From: Gammaproteobacteria bacterium
GTDB taxonomy: Bacteria; Pseudomonadota; Gammaproteobacteria; Pseudomonadales; Oleiphilaceae
Length of the DNA stretch: 6,609 nucleotides
Assembly: GCA_029268325.1 (NCBI GenBank)
Contig: JAJUGC010000124.1
Span: forward strand, 1 to 6,609
Direction of reading: 5' to 3'
Below the pieces are notes generated by a model, which was given only the letters and a program-made list of their open reading frames with translations, was not told the DNA's origin and did not search any database. Made by a program: the position numbers and the translations under genes. This document shows positions 1-5,702 of the stretch, piece after piece. Each line of letters starts with the position of its first letter. Positions within the stretch are counted from its first letter, which is position 1.

Positions 1-299
1 AGCAACTGGTTGAGATGGACACCATCAACCCGGAATTCTCGCAAACGGACGTGGCTATCGTCCTGGGCGCCAACGACGTGGTGAACCCGGCGGCTTCCAA
101 GGATCCGGCCTCCCCCATTTACGGTATGCCGATTCTGGATGTGCACCACGCCAAGACCGTGGTGGTGGTCAAGCGGGGTCTGTCGCCCGGATTTGCGGGT
201 ATTCCCAACGAGCTGTTCATCCGCGACAACAGTCTGATGGTGAACGGCGACGCCAAGAAAGTCCTGCAGGACATGATCGCGGCGATGAAAGAGCTGTAA
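1..299 (+). CDS. pntB: NAD(P) transhydrogenase subunit beta, C-terminal part (5' end outside window)
   Basis: This is the last 98 codons of PntB, the inner-membrane subunit of proton-translocating transhydrogenase, which uses the proton gradient to reduce NADP+ with NADH. Only the cytoplasmic NADP(H)-binding domain III is visible. Family hallmarks seen are GANDVVNPAA, SPIYGMPILDV, the basic KRGLSPGFAG segment (the KR...G-[FY]-AG pattern that contacts NADP(H)) and the closing GDAKKVL. The frame is open to the left edge: Gln-Leu-Val-Glu precedes the first visible Met, which is internal and not a start. A full PntB is about 460 residues, so roughly the last fifth is here. The protein ends ...MKEL with TAA, followed directly by two hairpins, the second with a T-run, so this is probably the last gene of a pntA-pntB operon. 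The operon is inferred, as pntA lies outside the window. Confidence 0.96.
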   Translation, partial: QLVEMDTINPEFSQTDVAIVLGANDVVNPAASKDPASPIYGMPILDVHHAKTVVVVKRGLSPGFAGIPNELFIRDNSLMVNGDAKKVLQDMIAAMKEL

Positions 300-309
300 T
301 CCCCAGCCC

Positions 310-330
310 GCCGGCCTCCTGCAGGCCGGC
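310..330 (+). repeat. GC-rich inverted repeat after pntB
   Basis: GCCGGCCT and AGGCCGGC form a perfect 8-bp stem around a 5-base spacer (CCTGC), starting 10 bases after the pntB stop. No T-run follows it, so it is not a terminator by itself. It sits just upstream of the T-tailed hairpin at 341-366 and may protect the 3' end of the pntB mRNA from exonucleases. That role is inference. Confidence 0.6.
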
Positions 331-340
331 AACCTCGAAG

Positions 341-366
341 GCCCGATCCCTGGATCGGGCTTTTTT
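341..366 (+). terminator. Rho-independent terminator of pntB
   Basis: GCCCGATCC pairs with GGATCGGGC in a perfect inverted repeat (8 bp if the loop is CCTG), followed immediately by six T residues at 361-366. This is a classic intrinsic terminator for the + strand. Read on the minus strand the hairpin is not followed by a T-run, so it should not terminate the convergent slyA transcript. Confidence 0.9.
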
Positions 367-395
367 GTGTCTTTTACTTGGCCTTCAAGGGCTCT

Positions 396-878
396 TCAGC
401 CAGAGGCTGAGTCCTCCAGCGCATCCGGGTTGAGTCGGGCGCGGGCATTACGCTCAATCTTCATCATGGTTTCCCGCATCTGGAGGACTTCCTCTTCCGT
501 GATACCAGCCAGCAGTTGCGCCCGGGCCTGGGAAACTACCTGTTCCAGCTCATTCACGCGCTGGCGCCCATGAGGGGTTAGCCAAACCTGACGGGCACGA
601 CGGTCGACGGGGCTGGTGCGGCGTTCGATCCAGCCCTGCTCTTCCAACTGGGCCAGGGTTCTCAGCAATGAGGGCAACTCGATGCCGATATCCTGCGCCA
701 GCTCCTTCTGGGTGCAGCCCTCCCCCAGGGTCTGCAAATGGAGCAAGACAATCCAGCGGGTTTGGGTAAATCCCAGGGACGCCACCGACTCATCAATCAC
801 GGCACGCCACAGCATATGCAAACGGTGCAGGGCCATCCCAAAGGAGCCCGCATCCTGAACGCTATATCGACTAATCAT
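396..878 (-). CDS. slyA: MarR/SlyA-family transcriptional regulator
   Basis: This is a 160-residue winged-helix DNA-binding regulator, a normal length for MarR/SlyA proteins, which act as dimers in the cytoplasm. It resembles enterobacterial SlyA throughout as I recall that sequence: LWRAVIDESVASLGFTQTRW near residues 23-42, helix-turn-helix TQKELAQDIGIELPSLLRTL at 56-75, then LEEQGWIERR and the wing with VDRRARQVWLT at about 91-101. A C-terminal dimerisation helix pair follows (about 106-148). The ATG at 878 is preferred. An in-frame TTG at 941 would add 21 residues (PRSASCWHTG...) with no counterpart in the family. No strong Shine-Dalgarno precedes the ATG. The gene is convergent with pntB and lies 163 bp downstream of the lipoprotein gene on the same strand. 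The target genes cannot be read from this window. The family is certain, and slyA itself is likely. Confidence 0.88.
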   Translation of the reverse strand: MISRYSVQDAGSFGMALHRLHMLWRAVIDESVASLGFTQTRWIVLLHLQTLGEGCTQKELAQDIGIELPSLLRTLAQLEEQGWIERRTSPVDRRARQVWLTPHGRQRVNELEQVVSQARAQLLAGITEEEVLQMRETMMKIERNARARLNPDALEDSASG

Positions 879-911
879 GAACAATCCAAATCCACACGAC
901 TTCAGCCGGCC

Positions 912-941
912 AGTATGCCAGCAGGAAGCACTCCGCGGCAA
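912..941 (-). promoter_or_regulatory. Possible sigma-70 promoter for slyA
   Basis: Read on the minus strand, TTGCCG (plus-strand 936-941) and CATACT (912-917) are separated by 18 bases; each matches the sigma-70 consensus at four of six positions. The implied start would leave a leader of about 27 bases before the slyA ATG. The match is weak, and GC-rich DNA yields many such pairs, so this is only a candidate. Confidence 0.25.
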
Positions 942-1041
942 AGGAAGCCTTTACCCTTGGGCAAGAACGTTCCCCCAGCAAAAGGCCGCCAGGAAAAGCG
1001 CCATCTTTGTTGACCGGCTCGCAGCGGTGCCACCCCGGCAA

Positions 1042-1995
1042 CTAAAAGGCCGGAGCGGCCTGGCTTTGCATGACCGGGTTGTTCTCCTGGGACTCCAGGG
1101 GGTTGCCGATGCGATCATCCAGCACCGATGAGCTGGTCTCTCCCGGTAGTTGCTCCTGGCTGGGCCGTGGAATGGTTCCTCCCTGGGTGGCCACATCATT
1201 GGTCGCCGGAATCGGATTGCCAAACTGGATAAAGACGCCATCGTCCCGCAGTGACAAATCGCCGGTCTGGATGGTGAGCCCCTCCCCGGGCAACAAGGGA
1301 TCACGGCCGCCGCCCCGTTCGGCGAATAGAAACTCATCCTGGCGGTCTACGCCATTAACGCAGGTTTCCACACTCTCTGGAGGGAGATTCTCGACCGGGG
1401 TAATCACACCATTGGCATCTACAAATACCCGTAACCGGGCGCGCTGTGGACAAACGATGCTGGTTTCCACGGTCACTTCAAAACCACTGTCTTCTGCCTG
1501 ATAGTCCAGGGGAATATAGTCTTCCGACCACAGCCAATAGGCCAGTTCCGCTTCGGTGTCGATCTCGCCGAAGAAGTTGGCCAGCTCCTGATCGGTCAAA
1601 ATAGTGAAGTTACTCTGGGGATTGAGGCCGGCGATATACGCCAGACAGCGTGACGGGAAGCACTTGTCCGCAAAGCCGGTCAAAGGCTCGTCGTTCTGCA
1701 GCAGTTCATCCAGCCGATCCTCGAAGGTGGCCGCCAGTGCTTCCTGGGCGTAAAAGAACAGTAACTCATGGCGAGAAACCTGGGGCACGCCAGCGAGCTG
1801 CGAGGGTCCGATCCGCGTCTCCCAATAGAGCACATCCTCGGTCAGGTTAAAGTCTTCATACTGGTACTGGTCCAGGGGCTGGAAGGTTTCCCGGCTCGTT
1901 GAATTAATGCTGAACAGGCCATTTGAGTCATCGTCGCTGTCGCCACACCCCACCAGCAACAGCACCATCAGAAACCATGAAGCCGCTCTCGCCAC
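1042..1995 (-). CDS. Putative outer-membrane lipoprotein, unrecognised family
   Basis: I do not recognise this 317-residue protein. It begins with a short n-region (MARAASW), a hydrophobic stretch FLMVLLLV and the lipobox LVGC. Cleavage and lipidation are predicted at Cys17. The +2 residue is Gly, not Asp, which favours export to the outer membrane under the Lol rule. The mature part is acidic and starts with a GDSDDDSNG linker. Four more cysteines (112, 117, 182, 212) could form two periplasmic disulfides. The last 60 or so residues are rich in Pro, Gln, Ser and Asn and look disordered. The GTG start at 1995 is preferred: AAGGAGG lies 8 bases before it. The upstream in-frame ATG at 2016 would put that Shine-Dalgarno inside the gene and add seven polar, partly charged residues (MSKEGDV) ahead of the signal peptide. 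It is divergent from the DHH gene. Function unknown. Confidence 0.85.
   Translation of the reverse strand: MARAASWFLMVLLLVGCGDSDDDSNGLFSINSTSRETFQPLDQYQYEDFNLTEDVLYWETRIGPSQLAGVPQVSRHELLFFYAQEALAATFEDRLDELLQNDEPLTGFADKCFPSRCLAYIAGLNPQSNFTILTDQELANFFGEIDTEAELAYWLWSEDYIPLDYQAEDSGFEVTVETSIVCPQRARLRVFVDANGVITPVENLPPESVETCVNGVDRQDEFLFAERGGGRDPLLPGEGLTIQTGDLSLRDDGVFIQFGNPIPATNDVATQGGTIPRPSQEQLPGETSSSVLDDRIGNPLESQENNPVMQSQAAPAF
1044..1061 (-). terminator. Weak intrinsic terminator spanning the lipoprotein stop codon
   Basis: On the minus strand AGGCCG-CTC-CGGCCT forms a 6-bp stem with a 3-base loop, followed by T residues and then AG: the run TTTT contains the first T of the TAG stop codon. The hairpin therefore lies inside the last codons. 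The T-run is only four long, so termination is probably partial and slyA could receive some read-through. Confidence 0.4.
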
Positions 1996-1998
1996 GAC

Positions 1999-2009
1999 AT
2001 CTCCCTCCT
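1999..2009 (-). promoter_or_regulatory. Shine-Dalgarno that decides the lipoprotein start
   Basis: On the minus strand the sequence reads AAGGAGGGAGATGTC followed by GTG. The AAGGAGG core is nearly a full anti-Shine-Dalgarno match and stands 8 bases from the GTG at 1993-1995. It lies downstream of the alternative ATG (2014-2016), so it cannot serve that codon. The ATG inside GAGATGTC is out of frame. Confidence 0.75.
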
Positions 2010-2098
2010 TGCTCATTCCGGCGTCCTACCTGGCGCCGATGGTTGCTTCTGGGCGATTGAACCCGCAACATTCCAAAATCAAGACTCAGTGTGGGTAT

Positions 2099-2105
2099 TA
2101 AGGAG
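2099..2105 (+). promoter_or_regulatory. Ribosome binding site of the DHH phosphoesterase gene
   Basis: TAAGGAG ends 8 bases before the ATG at 2114, an ideal spacing, and fixes that start. In the rest of the divergent intergenic stretch I found no convincing -35/-10 pair for either gene. Confidence 0.75.
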
Positions 2106-2113
2106 AATCGGTC

Positions 2114-2959
2114 ATGAATGCACCAGTGGTAATCTATCACGGAGGCCGCTGCCTGGATGGTTTTGGCAGCGCCTATGCAGCCTGGTGCCATTTCCAGCAG
2201 GCGGGAATAAGTGCAGACTATGTGGCCGCAAACCATGGGGAAGCACCGCCGGACTGTCGGAACCGGGAGGTCTATATCCTGGACTTCTCCTACAAACGCC
2301 CCGTCCTTTCAGAGCTTTGCCAAAGTGCCCGTCGCGTGGTCATCCTGGACCACCATATCAGCGCCCAGCAGGACCTGGCGGGGCTGGAGCAGGAGTTCGT
2401 CAACCTGGAGGTTGTGTTCGATATGGAGCGCTCCGGCGCGGTGATCAGCTGGGAATACTTCCACACGACCCCAGTTCCCCACCTGTTGGCCTGTGTACAG
2501 GACCGGGACTTGTGGCAGTTCCGGATTTCCGACAGCCAGCATATTACCGCCGCCCTCATGTCCTACCCTCTGGAGTTCGAACGCTGGCATCGCTGGGCCA
2601 ATTCGAACCCGGACCTGGAGCAATTAGCTGCCGAGGGACGCGCCATCAACCGCTACCGGGAGCAGATGGTCGAGCAATACCGCCCACTGGCCGTTATGGG
2701 CACCATCGCGGGTTATGAAATTCCTATCGTGAATTGCCCCCACGCCATTGTGAGTGAATTGGTGGGGCGCCTGGCTCAGGGGCATCCCTTTGCGGCCGGC
2801 TATACCGACCAGGGGAGCCTGCGCACCTGGTCGCTACGTTCCACCGGGGAAGGGCTTGATGTCGCGGAAATCGCCAGCCGTTTCGGTGGTGGGGGACATC
2901 CCCGGGCGGCCGGTTTCAGCACCCGGATACCGGAAGAGCTCCTTCACCTAAGCCCTTGA
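2114..2959 (+). CDS. DHH/DHHA1-family phosphoesterase
   Basis: This is a 281-residue cytoplasmic phosphoesterase of the DHH superfamily, whose members hydrolyse phosphodiester bonds in short RNAs, cyclic dinucleotides or related substrates using Mn2+ or similar metals. Motif I is seen as YHGGRCLDGFGSA (His9, Cys13, Asp15). Motif II is ILDFSYK (Asp57), motif III is the signature ILDHH (Asp79-His80-His81) and motif IV is VQDRDLW (Asp130/Asp132). The DHHA1 substrate-binding domain ends in FGGGGHPRAAGF (257-268). The order DHH then DHHA1 and the length suit the stand-alone NrnA/NrnB-like group rather than RecJ, which is about twice as long, or GdpP, which is membrane-bound. The exact substrate is not evident, so no gene symbol is given. 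An oligoribonuclease-like role is the best guess. No membrane segment or signal peptide is seen. Confidence 0.9.
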   Translation: MNAPVVIYHGGRCLDGFGSAYAAWCHFQQAGISADYVAANHGEAPPDCRNREVYILDFSYKRPVLSELCQSARRVVILDHHISAQQDLAGLEQEFVNLEVVFDMERSGAVISWEYFHTTPVPHLLACVQDRDLWQFRISDSQHITAALMSYPLEFERWHRWANSNPDLEQLAAEGRAINRYREQMVEQYRPLAVMGTIAGYEIPIVNCPHAIVSELVGRLAQGHPFAAGYTDQGSLRTWSLRSTGEGLDVAEIASRFGGGGHPRAAGFSTRIPEELLHLSP

Positions 2960-2978
2960 CGAGAAAAGGGGTTTATTT
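2951..2978 (+). terminator. Possible weak terminator of the DHH gene
   Basis: CCCTT at the stop codon can pair with AAGGG at 2966-2970 across an 8-base loop, followed by GTTTATTTCT. Pairing can extend by two A-T pairs past one G-G mismatch. The stem is short and the T-run is interrupted, so this is tentative. Read-through into the small membrane gene is possible. Confidence 0.3.
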
Positions 2979-3082
2979 CTGGAAACGGAATATCTGGAGG
3001 AGTTCTCAACAAATACTGGTCAAAGGCGTCATTTTGATGGGACAATTCAGGCAGAGATGTTAGAGCTGTACGAACAAGAAAG

Positions 3083-3096
3083 GGACAGGACTGTCC
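3083..3096 (+). repeat. 14-bp palindrome GGACAG-GA-CTGTCC
   Basis: This is a perfect inverted repeat of 6-base arms with a 2-base centre in the leader of the small membrane gene. Its half-site ACTGTCC recurs at 3114-3120, inside the second palindrome. It could be an operator or an RNA hairpin. No regulator can be assigned from the sequence. Confidence 0.55.
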
Positions 3097-3115
3097 TCAA
3101 ACCCACTCTAACAAC

Positions 3116-3139
3116 TGTCCGCACGGACAAGGAGCCTTG
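3116..3139 (+). promoter_or_regulatory. Overlapping palindromes covering the ribosome binding site of the small membrane gene
   Basis: TGTCCG-CA-CGGACA (3116-3129) is a perfect inverted repeat. It overlaps CAAGG-AG-CCTTG (3128-3139), a second perfect inverted repeat that contains the Shine-Dalgarno AAGGAG (3129-3134), 8 bases before the ATG at 3143. In RNA these pairings could expose or hide the ribosome binding site. The inverted repeats are seen directly; the regulatory role is inferred. Confidence 0.45.
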
Positions 3140-3142
3140 CTC

Positions 3143-3340
3143 ATGTCTCTCATCAAGGATCGCTTCCTCCTGATGGTGAGTGCCCTGATCGCTGCAGGCC
3201 TCTCCTGGGCCTACTGGCACTACACCGGCAAAGACGGCACCATGATTCTGGCCACCGTCATGCTCATCGTCCTGATCGTTGAAAACAACAGCCTGCGCGC
3301 CCGCGTGCAACGGCTGGAGCGGCAGCGCCGGCTGAAATAG
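3143..3340 (+). CDS. Small two-helix membrane protein, function unknown
   Basis: This is a 65-residue protein I do not recognise as a named family. Two hydrophobic segments are visible: about residues 8-27 (LLMVSALIAAGLSWAYWHY) and 33-47 (TMILATVMLIVLIVE), joined by a short TGKDG turn. A strongly basic tail follows (LRARVQRLERQRRLK) with a short amphipathic or coiled-coil character. By the positive-inside rule the tail should be cytoplasmic, with both ends inside. The ATG at 3143 is preferred over an in-frame TTG at 3137 because AAGGAG lies 8 bases before the ATG and would be too close to the TTG. The gene lies 183 bp after the DHH gene on the same strand. Its stop is only 2 bp from the ygiQ stop on the other strand. 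The hydrophobic pattern and good ribosome binding site argue that it is real. Confidence 0.75.
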   Translation: MSLIKDRFLLMVSALIAAGLSWAYWHYTGKDGTMILATVMLIVLIVENNSLRARVQRLERQRRLK

Positions 3341-3342
3341 CC

Positions 3343-5568
3343 TTAACGGCCCACCGGACGCGCCTTGCGCCCCGCACTCTTCCTGAAGGGCTTGCCTGGC
3401 TTGGCGGCCCCGGTTTCACGGGGTGGCAACCCTGTATGCTGGGTCAGGACCTGCCCCTTGCGAGGTTTGGAGCCCTCGGTTGACGGACGCCGTCCCGTCG
3501 GCTTCTGGCCGCTGGGATGATTGGCCGGCTGGGTCGGCGGTACCAGGTGCCTTTTGCTGTAGCCGATCAGGTCCGAGCGTCCCATACGGTGCAGCGCTTC
3601 CCGCAGCAACGGCCAGTTGTCCGGGTCGTGGTAGCGCAGGAATGCCTTGTGCAAGCGGCGCTGGCGCAGCCCCTTCGGAACCACCACATCCTCGGAGTCG
3701 TGACGGACCCGATGCAGGGGGTTCTTGCCGGTGTGGTACATGGTGGTGGCATTGGCCATGGGCGACGGATAAAAGTTCTGCACCTGGTCGGCCCGGAACC
3801 CATTGCGCTTCAGCCACAGGGCCAGGTTCATCATGTCTTCATCGGTGGTGCCCGGGTGGGCGGCGATGAAGTACGGAATCAGGAACTGCTCCTTGCCCGC
3901 CTCATTAGTGAAACGCTCGAACATGGCCTTGAACTCATCGTAGGTGCCAATGCCCGGCTTCATCATCTTGGCCAGCGGGCCTTCCTCCGTATGCTCCGGC
4001 GCAATCTTGAGGTAACCGCCCACATGGTGGGTCACCAGCTCCCGCACATACTCCGGATCCCGCACCGCCAGGTCGTAGCGTAGACCGGAGGCGATCATCA
4101 CCCGCTTCACTCCGGGAACCGCACGGGCACGGCGATAGAGGTTGGTGGTGGGCGAATGATCCGTCACCAGGTTCTTGCAGATCGACGGGAACACACAGGA
4201 CAGGCGCCGGCAATTGGCGTGGATTTCCTCGCTCACACAGTTGAGCTGGTACATGTTGGCCGTAGGCCCACCCAAATCGGAAATGGTGCCGGTAAAGCCC
4301 GGCGTCTTGTCGCGGATCTGCTCAATCTCGCGGATGATGGAATCCTCGGAGCGGCTCTGGATTACCCGCCCTTCGTGCTCGGTAATGGAGCAAAAGGAAC
4401 AGCCCCCGAAGCAGCCCCGCATGATGTTGACCGAGAACCGGATCATCTCGTAGGCGGGAATCTTGGCATCCCCATAGGCCGGGTGCGGCACCCGCTGGTA
4501 GGGTAGCTCGAACACGCTGTCCAGCTCTTCCGTCGACAGGGGAATGGGAGGCGGATTCACCCATACATAGCGGTCGCCATGGGGTTGGACCAGGGGTAGC
4601 GCATTGGCCGGGTTGGTTTCCAGGTGCAACACCCGCGAGGCGTGGGCGTACAGCACGGGATCACTTTTCACCTGTTCATAGGAAGGCAGCAGGATAAAGC
4701 TTTTTTGATTGCCATTGACCGGCAAAATCCGCAGGACCTGCACATCACTTTGCTTGCCGGCCTTTTTGCCGCTGCAATTGGCGCCTTCGGTTTCGGCTTC
4801 CTCTCCCTCTGGCTCATAATGGTAAGGGTTGGGATGGGGTGTGACCGGGCCCGGAATATCCACCGTGGTGGAGTCTTTTGCCTCCCAGTCAGCGGGCAGT
4901 TCGGACAGCATCATCGCCGTGCCCCGGATACCGGTCATTTCCTTCAGCTTTTCGCCGGTGGCGGCGCGGTGGGCAATTTCCACCACGGCCCGCTCCGCAT
5001 TCCCGAACACCAGCAGATCCGCCTTGGAATCCATCAATACGGAACGGCGTACCGTATCCGACCAGTAATCGTAATGGGCAATCCGGCGCAGGCTCGCCTC
5101 AATCCCGCCGATCAGCACCTGCACGTCCTTGAAGGCTTCCTTACAGCGCTGGGTATAGACGGTGACCGCCCGATCCGGCCGTTTGCCGCCCACATTGCCG
5201 GGTGTATAGGCATCGTCATGACGGATCTTCAGATCAGCCGTGTAACGGTTGATCATGGAATCCATGTTGCCCGCGGACACGGCGAAAAACAGGTTGGGCC
5301 GACCCAACACCCGAAAAGGCTCCGCCGACTGCCAGTCCGGCTGGCAGATCATGCCCACCCGGAATCCCTGGGCTTCCCACAAACGTCCGATCACGGCCAT
5401 GCCGAAACTGGGGTGATCCACATAGGCATCGCCGCAGACGATGATGATATCGCAGCTGTCCCAGCCCAACTCGTCCATTTCGGCACGGGACATGGGCAGG
5501 AATGGGGCGGTGCCAAAACATTCGGCCCAGTAACGGTTGTAGGAAAACAAAGGAGGTGCTGAGTGCAT
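3343..5568 (-). CDS. ygiQ: YgiQ-family (UPF0313) radical SAM protein
   Basis: This is a 741-residue cytoplasmic radical SAM enzyme of unknown reaction, closely matching E. coli YgiQ as I recall it. The N-terminal region has YWAECFGTAPFLPMSRAEMD, GDAYVDHPSFGMA and GGIEASLRR blocks. The radical SAM [4Fe-4S] motif is RGCFGGCSFC (Cys386, Cys390, Cys393), which binds the cluster that cleaves S-adenosylmethionine. Conserved blocks follow: SDLGGPTANMY, KIAPEHTEEGPLAKMMKPG and QVQNFYPSP. Four cysteines at 444, 453, 458 and 464 form a second set. A variable linker lies at about 245-285. The last 60 residues are a Lys/Arg/Pro/Gly-rich tail. The ATG at 5568 gives MHSAPPLFSYNRYWAECFG, like pseudomonad YgiQ starts; upstream in-frame ATG (5619) and TTG (5628) codons add a tail without family counterpart. 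No clear Shine-Dalgarno precedes the chosen ATG. Confidence 0.94.
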   Translation of the reverse strand: MHSAPPLFSYNRYWAECFGTAPFLPMSRAEMDELGWDSCDIIIVCGDAYVDHPSFGMAVIGRLWEAQGFRVGMICQPDWQSAEPFRVLGRPNLFFAVSAGNMDSMINRYTADLKIRHDDAYTPGNVGGKRPDRAVTVYTQRCKEAFKDVQVLIGGIEASLRRIAHYDYWSDTVRRSVLMDSKADLLVFGNAERAVVEIAHRAATGEKLKEMTGIRGTAMMLSELPADWEAKDSTTVDIPGPVTPHPNPYHYEPEGEEAETEGANCSGKKAGKQSDVQVLRILPVNGNQKSFILLPSYEQVKSDPVLYAHASRVLHLETNPANALPLVQPHGDRYVWVNPPPIPLSTEELDSVFELPYQRVPHPAYGDAKIPAYEMIRFSVNIMRGCFGGCSFCSITEHEGRVIQSRSEDSIIREIEQIRDKTPGFTGTISDLGGPTANMYQLNCVSEEIHANCRRLSCVFPSICKNLVTDHSPTTNLYRRARAVPGVKRVMIASGLRYDLAVRDPEYVRELVTHHVGGYLKIAPEHTEEGPLAKMMKPGIGTYDEFKAMFERFTNEAGKEQFLIPYFIAAHPGTTDEDMMNLALWLKRNGFRADQVQNFYPSPMANATTMYHTGKNPLHRVRHDSEDVVVPKGLRQRRLHKAFLRYHDPDNWPLLREALHRMGRSDLIGYSKRHLVPPTQPANHPSGQKPTGRRPSTEGSKPRKGQVLTQHTGLPPRETGAAKPGKPFRKSAGRKARPVGR

Positions 5569-5617
5569 AGCCGGATGGCCTGTATTGTATGGGTGGCAAG
5601 GTTCGGAGTAGCCGCAC

Positions 5618-5647
5618 ATTTTACCCAAGTCCTGGCGCCAGGGCTAA
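5618..5647 (-). promoter_or_regulatory. Possible ygiQ promoter with a palindrome in the spacer
   Basis: On the minus strand TAAAAT (5618-5623) matches the -10 consensus at five of six positions. It stands 18 bases from a poor -35 (TTAGCC, 5642-5647). The perfect 12-bp palindrome CCTGGCGCCAGG (5631-5642) fills most of the spacer. The alternative ygiQ ATG at 5617-5619 would overlap this -10, which, if the promoter is real, supports the downstream start. A second -10-like TACAAT (5584-5589) lacks a -35 and would lie too close to the ATG. Confidence 0.35.
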
Positions 5648-5669
5648 TCCGAGAGCCTATTGGTTTTTC

Positions 5670-5694
5670 ATGCCGGCGCCTCTGGGCCACGCCG
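5670..5694. repeat. GC-rich inverted repeat between kefB and ygiQ
   Basis: CCGGCG and CGCCGG form a 6-bp inverted repeat around an 11-base spacer shortly after the kefB stop codon. On neither strand is it followed by a T-run, so I do not call it a terminator. Confidence 0.35.
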
Positions 5695-5702
5695 GTCGTC
5701 GG

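Noticed and set aside
879..941. N-terminal extension of SlyA from a TTG at 941
   Set aside because: The extra 21 residues have no family counterpart, and the ATG at 878 gives the usual length.
2018..2038. CGGCG...CGCCG inverted repeat upstream of the lipoprotein gene
   Set aside because: The arms are only 5 bp with a 10-base spacer, which is expected by chance in DNA of this GC content.
2089..2718. A 209-codon open frame overlapping the DHH gene on the same strand
   Set aside because: The DHH frame carries all catalytic motifs and the ribosome binding site; the other frame is Pro/Gly/Arg-rich and lacks any motif.
3067..3088. CTGT...ACAG resembling a LexA box in the small-gene leader
   Set aside because: The gap between CTGT and ACAG is 15 bases rather than the 8 needed for an enterobacterial-type SOS box.
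4624..5562. A 312-codon open frame on the plus strand opposite ygiQ
   Set aside because: It lies wholly antisense to a confidently identified gene, has an atypical His/Gly/Arg/Ile-rich composition, and is the usual shadow frame of GC-rich coding DNA.
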